Notes under the pieces: model-generated | Databases searched by the model: none | Told to the model about the DNA's origin: nothing | What the model saw: only the letters and a program-made list of their open reading frames with translations | Made by a program: the position numbers and the translations under genes | In this document: positions 34,658-41,764 of the stretch, piece after piece | Layout of the letters: each line of letters starts with the position of its first letter | Position numbering within the stretch: the first letter of the stretch is position 1 | Source of the DNA: a virus | Length of the DNA stretch: 45,691 bases | Strand: one strand, 5' to 3' | Virus record (IMG/VR): IMGVR_UViG_3300046474_000237 | Span: 71,469 to 117,159 of that record

Positions 34658-34719
34658 CCTGTTTTTTTTAGTCGAGCTAGGAGCTTAAGAAAAACGGGAA
34701 TAACTCAAGGACAATAAGA

Positions 34720-35625
34720 ATGCAAACTTTTAAAGTACCTCGCTCAGAATCTGATTTGCCTCGGCAACTTCAGAAGATGAGACTAGAAGCAGAAGAGAAG
34801 CTCAGAGTATTCTGTACAAAGAAGATCCTGGATCATAAGCTCTCCACTAAAACGTTTAATTATCAGTTCGACATCTCTGGTGCAAGAGCTGGCGGTCAAC
34901 GTAAGTCTGTTCAAAAGCTTAAAGATATTCTGTACAAAGCAGTAAAGAAACAAGTTCCTTATATTGAGTATATTGCCGGTGGCGATATCATTATCAATAG
35001 TACTTCTTCAAATGCCGTTGCTTTAAAAATCGTATCTCCGTATATGACTTTTGATGTAGAACCTTGGGATTCGATAAGTACTTTGAGCGAAAGAATGCAC
35101 TGGGTAAGGTCGATGCGCAGATACACTAAGTATTTGAACTTTAAGTGTATGAGAGGTGGTATTCCTTTGAACTTAGAGCGTATTCGATTTACCCATGAAA
35201 CTCATCCTGAAGATATGAATGCGTTTCATGCATGGAATCAAACCCAGGCTAGTCCATGTAAAGTGCGGATGCGAATCACTCTTACGGCCAAGCTTTCGAT
35301 AAGAGGATATTTTTACGACGAGTATGTAAGAGTTATAACTAACAATCTTGTTGATGGCATCAATACATACGAAGACTACGAAAACTATCTTATTGAATAT
35401 AAGCATAACGAGAGATTGGCCTCATTAAGAGACGTTAGAAATTGGGAAACTTTCGATATCACGTCTCGTCGGGTACCTACGTTTTATCCTGGGGTTGAGA
35501 AATACGTGTCTGCTGAGAAAATCTTCCTGATACTGGAAGAACTTCAACAGGTTATTAAAACACTTTCCAGAAAAGTTAGCTATGATACTGCAGCGTTTAA
35601 TATCGGAAGCAGCGAAGCTTCCTGA
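34720..35625 (+). CDS. Unrecognised component of the Ubl cassette
   Basis: 301 residues with an AAGGA ribosome site. The protein is basic and looks alpha/beta. Notable stretches are YQFDISGARAGGQRKSVQKL, YIAGGDIIINS, SPYMTFDVEPWD and PCKVRMRITLTAKLSIRGYF. I see no match to ParB, PRTRC-D (actin-like), PRTRC-E or PRTRC-F. It is probably cotranscribed with the E2-like and JAB genes, since it overlaps the next gene and no terminator lies between. It may be a substrate, an adaptor or a new enzyme; no function is proposed. Confidence 0.7.
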   Translation: MQTFKVPRSESDLPRQLQKMRLEAEEKLRVFCTKKILDHKLSTKTFNYQFDISGARAGGQRKSVQKLKDILYKAVKKQVPYIEYIAGGDIIINSTSSNAVALKIVSPYMTFDVEPWDSISTLSERMHWVRSMRRYTKYLNFKCMRGGIPLNLERIRFTHETHPEDMNAFHAWNQTQASPCKVRMRITLTAKLSIRGYFYDEYVRVITNNLVDGINTYEDYENYLIEYKHNERLASLRDVRNWETFDITSRRVPTFYPGVEKYVSAEKIFLILEELQQVIKTLSRKVSYDTAAFNIGSSEAS

Positions 35626-35836
35626 TCTGTCACAAGAAGTAAAAAGTGTCCAGGAGAAGTTTAAAACTATCGGTGAAGAACTGGGTCACAAGGAACTCGA
35701 ACTTCTAATGATCGTAACTTGTAAGACGTTTGCATGTGAAAACAATAGCAGACGCAGAGTGGATCTTAAGAACATCGAAGCAAACATCGTAAAAGCCAAG
35801 CATGCGGCTGTTGAGGAAGAAGAGGATTTCGTATGA
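35582..35836 (+). CDS. Small charged helical protein in the Ubl cassette
   Basis: 84 residues, overlapping the upstream gene by 44 bases and the E2-like gene by four (ATGA). The first 60 residues form heptad-like helices (LSQEVKSVQEKFKTIGEELG). A VTCKTFACENNSRRRVDLKN segment carries two Cys, and the end is very acidic (EEEEDFV). No family is recognised. Tight coupling to the E2-like gene suggests a partner subunit. Confidence 0.65.
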   Translation: MILQRLISEAAKLPDLSQEVKSVQEKFKTIGEELGHKELELLMIVTCKTFACENNSRRRVDLKNIEANIVKAKHAAVEEEEDFV

Positions 35837-36588
35837 GCGATATTACTATTGAAACGGCTAGCGTTGACGTTAGTGCTGTAGCAGAGGAAAACCTCGTTGA
35901 TACCAAGGGTCAGCACATCATCCTTCTGGAAGATTGCGTGGCAGTAGTAATTGGTGATGACACCAGCAGTATTGAGAAGCGAATCACGTATGAAGATTTC
36001 GGTAACATCATCAGTGCTGTGCTGAATCGTCGTAATGAAGAATCGCTTGAAGGTTTCCAACTTCCTGCAAACTGTTTCTTCTTTGCAAAGTCTGGTACAT
36101 CGATTCAGCTCAGTTGTTATTATGCAGAACGTGTCGCTGAGATGCAGCATCTTGACAGAAAGTATACGGTCAAGACTCCGAATATCATCATCAGCCATAA
36201 GTTAGAAAAGCATAATAACAAGCAATGGAGAACGGTTGGATCACGATTCTTCTGTACGGATAAGAGATCAGGTGCTTTGTCGAAGGGTTTGATCTGGGAT
36301 CAGAATCCGACTAATCGTGTATATCTGTCTCCGTTTCCGAACACATACGCAGAAGGTCATATGTGCTATGGCGGAAACTCGATGCCTTCACATTTCCAAG
36401 ACAACAATCTGCAAGGCTTGAATTGGTATTATCAGTTCCTGTTTGAATCTCCGTTTAACAATGACTTGGGTTTGCGCTCGTTAAAAGAAGAGGTTGTTGC
36501 ACAAGATTGGTTCAAGACTCTTGAAACAGCAGCTAAGAACAACGAGCCGTTCCCGTATGAAAAACTCCGTGGTTATACGAAACCCTAA
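35833..36588 (+). CDS. E2-like protein, PRTRC-B / prokaryotic E2 family D type
   Basis: 251 residues. The central pattern LPANCFFFAKSG, then NRVYLSPFPNTYAEGHMCYG, matches PRTRC system protein B as I recall it: a PxNVYxxGxVCxG-like block in proteins classified as prokaryotic E2-like. Cys178 in HMCYGG is the candidate catalytic or thioester Cys that would take the Ubl from the E1. The N-terminal 70 residues are acidic. The gene is coupled upstream (ATGA) and followed by the JAB gene after 14 bases. Family assignment is fairly confident; E2 activity is inference, since few of these have been tested. Confidence 0.75.
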   Translation: MSDITIETASVDVSAVAEENLVDTKGQHIILLEDCVAVVIGDDTSSIEKRITYEDFGNIISAVLNRRNEESLEGFQLPANCFFFAKSGTSIQLSCYYAERVAEMQHLDRKYTVKTPNIIISHKLEKHNNKQWRTVGSRFFCTDKRSGALSKGLIWDQNPTNRVYLSPFPNTYAEGHMCYGGNSMPSHFQDNNLQGLNWYYQFLFESPFNNDLGLRSLKEEVVAQDWFKTLETAAKNNEPFPYEKLRGYTKP

Positions 36589-36602
36589 GTAATTAAGGAT
36601 AT

Positions 36603-37934
36603 TTGAAAATGGAAATCATCAGCCAACACATCAGCTGCGTAGTTCTTCCCAACGAGCTTCAAACTGCAATTGAAGCTGGTTATAGCGAAATCTACGCTAT
36701 GACGAGTGAGGGTATTGTCAAGCATCACAAGCTTCGTGGTCGTAATCGTTTCGTTCGTCTTAAGGTTGACAAGCTTCCGGCTAACTACAAGGAAGAAAAG
36801 GTTTCTCAAGAAATCAACTTCCTGCCTGATGGCAAGATTCCGATTCAGTTGTTCGATCAAGTCGTGGCATTCTTCAAGCAAGTCATGGAAGTGAAGAAGT
36901 CCGAGCTTGAAGCAATGATTTGGGTTTGTTGGGATCAAGAAAGTGGTTATCATCTGATTGTCCCTGAACAACGTGTGTCAAAGGCTTCGGCTTCGTATGA
37001 CTGGGCTTCGTTGCCTGCTGGTAAGACTATCGTCTGTGATATTCATAGTCACAATACGATGGGTGCATTCTTCAGCGGTACAGACAACCGTGATGACCAA
37101 GGCAATATCGGATTCTCCGGTGTTGTTGGCCGTCTGAAGGATGAAACTCCGCAGACAGTGTGGCGCTTTAACTACAAGGATAAGAAAATCGAATGTGAAT
37201 TCGATGACATCTTTGTTCTCCCGGTTCGTGAAGAGCAAGCAATTCCTGAAGATTGGATTTCCAAGATCGTGACTACGAGCACTGGGTATTCGACGGGAGG
37301 GAACAACCAAAAGGGAAAAGCGGATCATCTCAAACCCTGGCAGTACAAAAGGGGAGAAAACACAAGCGAAGGAAATCGGGCAGGTCCACATATGCTGGCT
37401 CACGATAGGGGGTTACTTCCCGATGGTTATGGGAACTATTGGGAGGAGCGTTTCGGATCCGAGGCAGCTAACCTTTCCGGAGGTGGAGGATTTCCTTGGG
37501 AGTCCTGGGCCTTCAACCCCGACGATGTAGATGCTGATGGAATCATTGATCCTTCGAAGCTTACTCTGGACAAAGCAGAACGTGCTTTGGCAGTGCTCCG
37601 TGAAGATCCGGGGTATGAGGATTCACATCTAGACTACAGTCCCCGTGTTCACCCGTATAATCCTGACTTCGATCCTGACGTTAACACCACGTTTGACTGT
37701 GATGAGCGGTATGAAGAAGTCAAGGAAGAACACGGTAAAGACGTTGCTGACATCTTCTGTTTGATCGATGATGGGATGTCTGTTCTGAATGGCAAAGATG
37801 ATCTCGTTCGTAACCTGATGAGCGACATGATTCACATGATGTCCGAAGAAGGTCAAGAGGAATTGTTCAGAGACTTGTATCAGGAACTTCCTGACAAGGC
37901 TCAAGAACGAATCCAGATGAACGGTATTCACTAA
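36603..37934 (+). CDS. JAMM/JAB metallopeptidase, PRTRC-A type
   Basis: 443 residues. The JAMM motif is complete: DIHSHNTMGAFFSGTD gives His146, His148, Ser156 and Asp159 in H-x-H-x7-S-x2-D. An upstream Glu (99 or 101) in SELEAMIWVCWD completes it. YHLIVPEQRVS before and VVGRLKDETPQTVWRF after match PRTRC protein A. It is predicted to be a zinc isopeptidase that processes the Ubl precursor or removes Ubl from targets. Residues about 230-443 are an extra acidic, Gly/Asp-rich, probably helical C-terminal region beyond the usual PRTRC-A length. A ribosome site AAGGA precedes the start. Confidence 0.88.
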   Translation: MKMEIISQHISCVVLPNELQTAIEAGYSEIYAMTSEGIVKHHKLRGRNRFVRLKVDKLPANYKEEKVSQEINFLPDGKIPIQLFDQVVAFFKQVMEVKKSELEAMIWVCWDQESGYHLIVPEQRVSKASASYDWASLPAGKTIVCDIHSHNTMGAFFSGTDNRDDQGNIGFSGVVGRLKDETPQTVWRFNYKDKKIECEFDDIFVLPVREEQAIPEDWISKIVTTSTGYSTGGNNQKGKADHLKPWQYKRGENTSEGNRAGPHMLAHDRGLLPDGYGNYWEERFGSEAANLSGGGGFPWESWAFNPDDVDADGIIDPSKLTLDKAERALAVLREDPGYEDSHLDYSPRVHPYNPDFDPDVNTTFDCDERYEEVKEEHGKDVADIFCLIDDGMSVLNGKDDLVRNLMSDMIHMMSEEGQEELFRDLYQELPDKAQERIQMNGIH

Positions 37935-37943
37935 GTATAAGAG

Positions 37944-37970
37944 GCGCTCCTAATCGAGCGCTTCTTTTTT
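37944..37970 (+). terminator. Terminator after the JAB gene
   Basis: Stem GCGCTC/GAGCGC with a CTAATC loop, followed by TTCTTTTTT. It closes the unit of four genes 34720-37934. Confidence 0.85.
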
Positions 37971-37981
37971 AGAGAGTTGAA

Positions 37982-38101
37982 ATGAGCGATACAACTGAAC
38001 TCTGGTTGTTGTATGTGTGGAATAAGAACTGGCACATGCAATCTGGCAGTGTTATGGAATGCTCGTATGCTGAGTGGCTCGAAATCATGGGGTACAAATG
38101 A
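37982..38101 (+). CDS. Tiny protein, 39 residues
   Basis: The frame runs MSDTTELWLLYVWNKNWH to a stop that overlaps the next start (ATGA). An AGAGAG element precedes the ATG. It is rich in Trp and aromatic residues. It is likely real because of the coupled junction and good codon use, but no function is seen. Confidence 0.5.
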   Translation: MSDTTELWLLYVWNKNWHMQSGSVMECSYAEWLEIMGYK

Positions 38102-38367
38102 AAGACCATGAAATTCGTGAATTAGTTTCCCAGTTGACGGAAGTAGCCGAGCAATACGGTCAGACACAACAATTGCGGGAACGTATCCGTGGAGTAGTGT
38201 TCCCATTTGTAGGAAAACTTCAAGACAGGGATACTCGTAGAGTGTCAATGAAGGAAGGCTTCGACGCTCAGCGTCAAGCAGGGATTAACGTTGATTGGTT
38301 TACTTGGCAAATAGCTTGGCAGGATGCGCTTATTGTTAGGGAGTCTGAAAAATTCACTTCAACATGA
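38098..38367 (+). CDS. Small helical protein, 89 residues
   Basis: Start chosen at the ATG at 38098, which overlaps the upstream stop; a GTG at 38074 would add eight residues. The protein is charged and mostly helical (EIRELVSQLTEVAEQYGQTQ) and ends in a Trp-rich helix (DWFTWQIAWQDAL). Its stop overlaps the next start. No family is recognised. Confidence 0.6.
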   Translation: MKDHEIRELVSQLTEVAEQYGQTQQLRERIRGVVFPFVGKLQDRDTRRVSMKEGFDAQRQAGINVDWFTWQIAWQDALIVRESEKFTST

Positions 38368-38468
38368 CTGAATGGTTCCTATATTTTCTGTCGTGCAAAG
38401 GTACTAAACGCGCTTTCAGAAATTACGAACACTTTCTTGAATGGTTAGCAGAGGCTAACAATGACTGA
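38364..38468 (+). CDS. Tiny protein, 34 residues
   Basis: An ATG overlapping the upstream stop begins MTEWFLYFLSCKGTKRAFRN and ends after EANND. The coupled junctions on its 5' side suggest it is translated. Function is unknown. Confidence 0.45.
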   Translation: MTEWFLYFLSCKGTKRAFRNYEHFLEWLAEANND

Positions 38469-38486
38469 ACAAAAGGAAGTATTTAA

Positions 38487-38696
38487 ATGATTTGCGTATA
38501 CTGCAAAGAAGATAAAGAGACAAGACCATACGGTCCTAACTTTTCAGCAATCTGTTTCAGATGTATGATGGCTACGCCTGAACGAGAGGCTGAAGCTTCC
38601 AAGAATTATCTTGCTCAACTCGATGCTTGTGGCGGTGTAGCCATCATCGGAGAAGAGACTGGACCTCGTCCTTTAAATACCGATTCTTTGGTATAA
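38487..38696 (+). CDS. Small zinc-ribbon-like protein
   Basis: 69 residues. CVYC (residues 3-6) and CFRC (about 23-26) form a C-x2-C...C-x2-C zinc-ribbon-like pair, and a helical tail follows. An AAGGAA ribosome site lies upstream. The promoter-like motif for the E1 gene overlaps its 3' end. Phages often carry such small zinc proteins with no known role. Confidence 0.6.
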   Translation: MICVYCKEDKETRPYGPNFSAICFRCMMATPEREAEASKNYLAQLDACGGVAIIGEETGPRPLNTDSLV

Positions 38697-38697
38697 G
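38687..38697 (+). promoter_or_regulatory. Extended -10 promoter-like motif, copy 3 (E1 gene)
   Basis: TTTGGTATAAG overlapping the end of the zinc-ribbon gene, 76 bases before the ThiF/E1 gene. It gives the E1 its own promoter, separate from the Ubl and E2/JAB units. Confidence 0.72.
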
Positions 38698-38773
38698 AAT
38701 ATTGAACGGACCAACACGTCCTTAAACAAGGTCATTGCGCCTATATGTTGTCTAACCTCAGGAGTTAATTTTT

Positions 38774-40039
38774 ATGTTTACTTTCCGTCCTTCCTCGATT
38801 CCCTCGAACATTTTCGTAGTTGGCTGTGGAGGAACTGGTTCACGACTCGTACCGGCATTGATTCAGTTCATTCGTTCAATCACGAAAGAACACGTGCCCT
38901 CTGGCTGGCTTGGAACTACGAACATCGTCCTGGTTGACGGTGACGTAGTGGAACAGAAGAATCTGATTCGTCAGAACTTCGTTCAGAGCGATGTGGGTAA
39001 GAACAAGGCCTTGGTTCTGGCAAATCGGTATGGTAAGGCGTATGGGATGAATGTTGTTCCGTACATGAAGTACATCGAAGAAGGTACGAATCCGCAGAAC
39101 TTCCGTAGTCTTCTAAATGAAGCCACTGGTCTTAATTTGACCAATAACTACAACGACATGGTAATCATGTGCGTTGATAGTGCCAAGGCTCGTCGTATTG
39201 TTATTCAGGCACTGCAGGGCGTATACGGGGAGAATACTGTATTTATCGATGCTGGTAACGAAGATAGTTTCGGTCAGGTTCGCATGTTCCACAATGCAGT
39301 TCTTGTGGACCATAGGTTCCAGAATGAAGAGGTGGCTCGTAAAAAATACAAAAATCCGGAACGCATTGAGTTTGTACCTGAGCCTTTGAATTTCATTCCG
39401 TTCGATTTTCATTTTTATCGTGATTTGGAAGATAACCCTGGACTCGGTAGTTGCGCAGATCTAGATCAGACGTTGGCTATCAATTCTTTGATGGCAATGT
39501 ACATTCTGTCTTTTGTTCAGAACCATTACTATAACAAGGTTATCGACTACAACGCAGTATCAATCGATATCGTTAAAGGCTCTACAGCCTATACGAAAAA
39601 CACTGTTGTAGAGTATCGTAATAAAATGATTCACAGCGGTACCACCATTCGAAGTATTGGAGTAGATGACGGAATGCTCCTTCATGTGCAGCAGAGCGCT
39701 GGAGATGATGATTTACTAGGTCAGTTCCTTCATCAAAATACTGAAGCTGTTAATGCTCTCCTCGCTGCTCAAACTGTCGGTGCCCCGGTAGTTGAAGAAG
39801 TTAAGGCAGCAGCTCCGAAGAAGAAAACGAAGGTGAAGGAACTACGTCCAGTGATTCAAGTTGAGCCGATGAATGTAGAGATTTCCACGATTACATTCAA
39901 CGCTGAACCGTTGGTCGGTGAAGCAAGTGGTCCTGCGTTGGTTGACTTTGAAGCTGAAGCTAACAACGACACGTTTGCACTTCCTGAATCAGTACCTCCT
40001 GCGACGGGTAGCGTCTGGGACAATGTAGATCAATTCTAA
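38774..40039 (+). CDS. E1/ThiF-like activating enzyme, PRTRC-ThiF type
   Basis: 421 residues. The Rossmann nucleotide-binding loop is VVGCGGTGSRL (16-25). LVDGDVVEQKNLIRQNF (53-69) is the ThiF/E1 ATP-contact motif. The candidate catalytic Cys227 is in GLGSCADLDQTLAINSLMAM, the Cys-containing segment of PRTRC ThiF proteins. It should adenylate the C-terminal Gly of the Ubl and perhaps form a thioester. Residues after about 320 are a Lys/Val/Glu-rich, disordered-looking extension. It has an AGGAG ribosome site, its own promoter-like motif and a terminator. Confidence 0.88.
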   Translation: MFTFRPSSIPSNIFVVGCGGTGSRLVPALIQFIRSITKEHVPSGWLGTTNIVLVDGDVVEQKNLIRQNFVQSDVGKNKALVLANRYGKAYGMNVVPYMKYIEEGTNPQNFRSLLNEATGLNLTNNYNDMVIMCVDSAKARRIVIQALQGVYGENTVFIDAGNEDSFGQVRMFHNAVLVDHRFQNEEVARKKYKNPERIEFVPEPLNFIPFDFHFYRDLEDNPGLGSCADLDQTLAINSLMAMYILSFVQNHYYNKVIDYNAVSIDIVKGSTAYTKNTVVEYRNKMIHSGTTIRSIGVDDGMLLHVQQSAGDDDLLGQFLHQNTEAVNALLAAQTVGAPVVEEVKAAAPKKKTKVKELRPVIQVEPMNVEISTITFNAEPLVGEASGPALVDFEAEANNDTFALPESVPPATGSVWDNVDQF

Positions 40040-40053
40040 GTAGGAAAGAAAAA

Positions 40054-40080
40054 GCCCCTGTTTTACGAGGGGCTTTTTTT
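40054..40080. terminator. Bidirectional terminator after the E1 gene
   Basis: Stem GCCCCT/AGGGGC with a GTTTTACG loop, flanked by A and T runs. It ends the plus-strand E1 unit and can also stop minus-strand transcripts from the block ending at 40182. The next 100 bases up to 40182 hold no gene that I can see. Confidence 0.9.
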
Positions 40081-40181
40081 AGCTTAGTTAAACAAGGGCT
40101 CACAAAAGTTCTCACGACTGTAGGTATAAAGTTTAGATTACAGTAGTTGAGCCTAATATTGCACTGCCTTGCCTAAGCTAA

Positions 40182-40784
40182 TTAATCTGGCATATTTGGC
40201 CAGAATCTATTTCCTTTAGAAATGTTCTCTGTAGCAGTTAGTATTTGTAAATTGAACTGATTATGTAGCCCGCAGACTAATTCATTCTGCAATGGAACTA
40301 TATGATCTACGTGGTGTGTAATACCAGTTTTTTCAGAAAGTTTAATAGACTCTGCATAGAATAACTTCATAGCTTCTAAATCTGCCCAAACTGGAGTAGC
40401 TTGCAATTTGGCCGCTCGTCTATTTGAATTTTTGAAGTAAACTTTATCTAGGTTCTGTTTTTGCCAATTCCTAGAATAGGCCCTACATAGATCAGGATTA
40501 GCTGCGTAAAAAGCTCTACGTCTAGCTCGTTCTGTTTCGAGATTGTTTAAATAATATTGACTATTGTACTTGATAATCTTATCAGTATTTTTATCTTTAT
40601 AAGATTTACATTGTAAACGTTCTTTTTCTCTAACTTCAGGATTTTGCCTACGTTCTTTTTTACAAGCCTCGCAATATCCGTTATTTACAAATCGTTTTGA
40701 GAAATGTCCGTTTTTGCAAGGCTTTCCAGTAAAGTACTTTATTAAGCCGTTTGTCTTAGCTTCGATTCTAGAAATTACATTCAC
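40182..40784 (-). CDS. HNH homing endonuclease
   Basis: 200 residues. A Cys cluster (GKPCKNGHFSKRF, then GYCEACKKER) is followed by basic helices. The HNH core is THHVDHIVPLQ, CGLHNQFNLQIL and ENISKGNRFWP. This is the phage homing endonuclease type with an N-terminal zinc finger. It lies at the end of the minus-strand virion gene cluster, in the same direction, unlike the other two endonucleases here. It is a probable mobile insertion. Confidence 0.88.
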   Translation of the reverse strand: MNVISRIEAKTNGLIKYFTGKPCKNGHFSKRFVNNGYCEACKKERRQNPEVREKERLQCKSYKDKNTDKIIKYNSQYYLNNLETERARRRAFYAANPDLCRAYSRNWQKQNLDKVYFKNSNRRAAKLQATPVWADLEAMKLFYAESIKLSEKTGITHHVDHIVPLQNELVCGLHNQFNLQILTATENISKGNRFWPNMPD

Positions 40785-40791
40785 AGCGTTA

Positions 40792-41199
40792 TTACGAAAT
40801 ACGTTCTCTGCTTGAAGTTGTTAGATTATCCACCACTGTGAATTGCGCAAGTGTGGTGCCATCCTGTCTAAGCATAATCAATGTACCAGCGGTCTTATCC
40901 CATGACCAAGAACCAATAGCTTCATCTTGAATATTTTTGGTAATAGTATAGAGTGACTGGGTTACTACGTTTACAACGCCTTGAAGTTGACCGAATGCGT
41001 AAAGGATATAAGTACCTGTTACTGTCGGAGTAAAAGTCATCTTGTAAAGAGGACCTGAGACTGGTGCAAACGTAACCGGAAGAACGCTAACAGCACCATT
41101 AAAAAGTAGGATCTGATCAGGCGGGGCTGTAAGGCCAGAACTTGGACCTTGAGCAATAATGCTAACTGGGTTGTTTACTTCGATTTCGATTGAATACAT
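40792..41199 (-). CDS. Virion-type beta-rich protein
   Basis: 135 residues. VSGPLYKMTFTPTVTGTYIL is an Ig-like or head-fibre-like strand pair. The C-terminus WSWDKTAGTLIMLRQDGTTL resembles a repeated short module seen at the ends of phage structural proteins. It shares one base with the upstream gene. The exact role is unknown. Confidence 0.55.
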   Translation of the reverse strand: MYSIEIEVNNPVSIIAQGPSSGLTAPPDQILLFNGAVSVLPVTFAPVSGPLYKMTFTPTVTGTYILYAFGQLQGVVNVVTQSLYTITKNIQDEAIGSWSWDKTAGTLIMLRQDGTTLAQFTVVDNLTTSSRERIS

Positions 41200-41762
41200 T
41201 AGTCACCGCCCATTTCTTTGATATATCGCCTAATAGCTTTCTTCTTATTTTCTGTATCTTCTGAAGTCTGACCGGCTTCTAGCATTTCTGAAGGAATAAA
41301 ATCAAACGGTGCTACAGGCTCAGAGTAACCTTCTTGGCGTAACATGTATGCAGCTGTAGTTACAAGACCTGTTGCCTCTAGTGGTACATAAATACCATTC
41401 TCTACTAGTACCTTACGTACCTCTGTAATTGCGTATGCAAGTTCTAGAGTTGTAGGAGCAGGTACGAATTCAAAGTCTGCTTCGATGTTGTTAATAACAT
41501 CTGTTGCATATAGAGTAAATGCAGCGTCTTCAAAGAAAAGTTCAGGCTGGCCTTCGATAAGCTGAAGAACACTGATCTTGTCCCGAGTAAGCCCGTCAAG
41601 TACCATTCCTAGAGTAATAGAGATAGTCTCGATTTCGAGTTCTCTCCATTCACCTTTACCGAAGATACGATCCAGAGTGGTCTTAATATGTGAAATTGAA
41701 GCCATCGCCATCCTAGGATCCGGGGCTTTCAATTCAATGCCGATATCTTCTTCTTCAAACAT
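41199..41762 (-). CDS. Hypothetical protein in virion gene cluster
   Basis: 187 residues, acidic and helical. EWRELEIETISITLGMVLDG, DKISVLQLIEGQPELFF and DVINNIEADFEFVPAPTTLE are the main stretches, and the end is basic (KKKAIRRYIKEMGGD). Two bases separate it from the next gene upstream. No family is recognised. It may be a head or neck protein. Confidence 0.6.
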   Translation of the reverse strand: MFEEEDIGIELKAPDPRMAMASISHIKTTLDRIFGKGEWRELEIETISITLGMVLDGLTRDKISVLQLIEGQPELFFEDAAFTLYATDVINNIEADFEFVPAPTTLELAYAITEVRKVLVENGIYVPLEATGLVTTAAYMLRQEGYSEPVAPFDFIPSEMLEAGQTSEDTENKKKAIRRYIKEMGGD

Positions 41763-41764
41763 AC

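Noticed and set aside
40119-40132. TGTAGGTATAAAG, similar to the promoter motif
   Set aside because: It differs from the consensus, and no plus-strand gene follows it; the next genes run on the opposite strand. It may be a chance match or a remnant.
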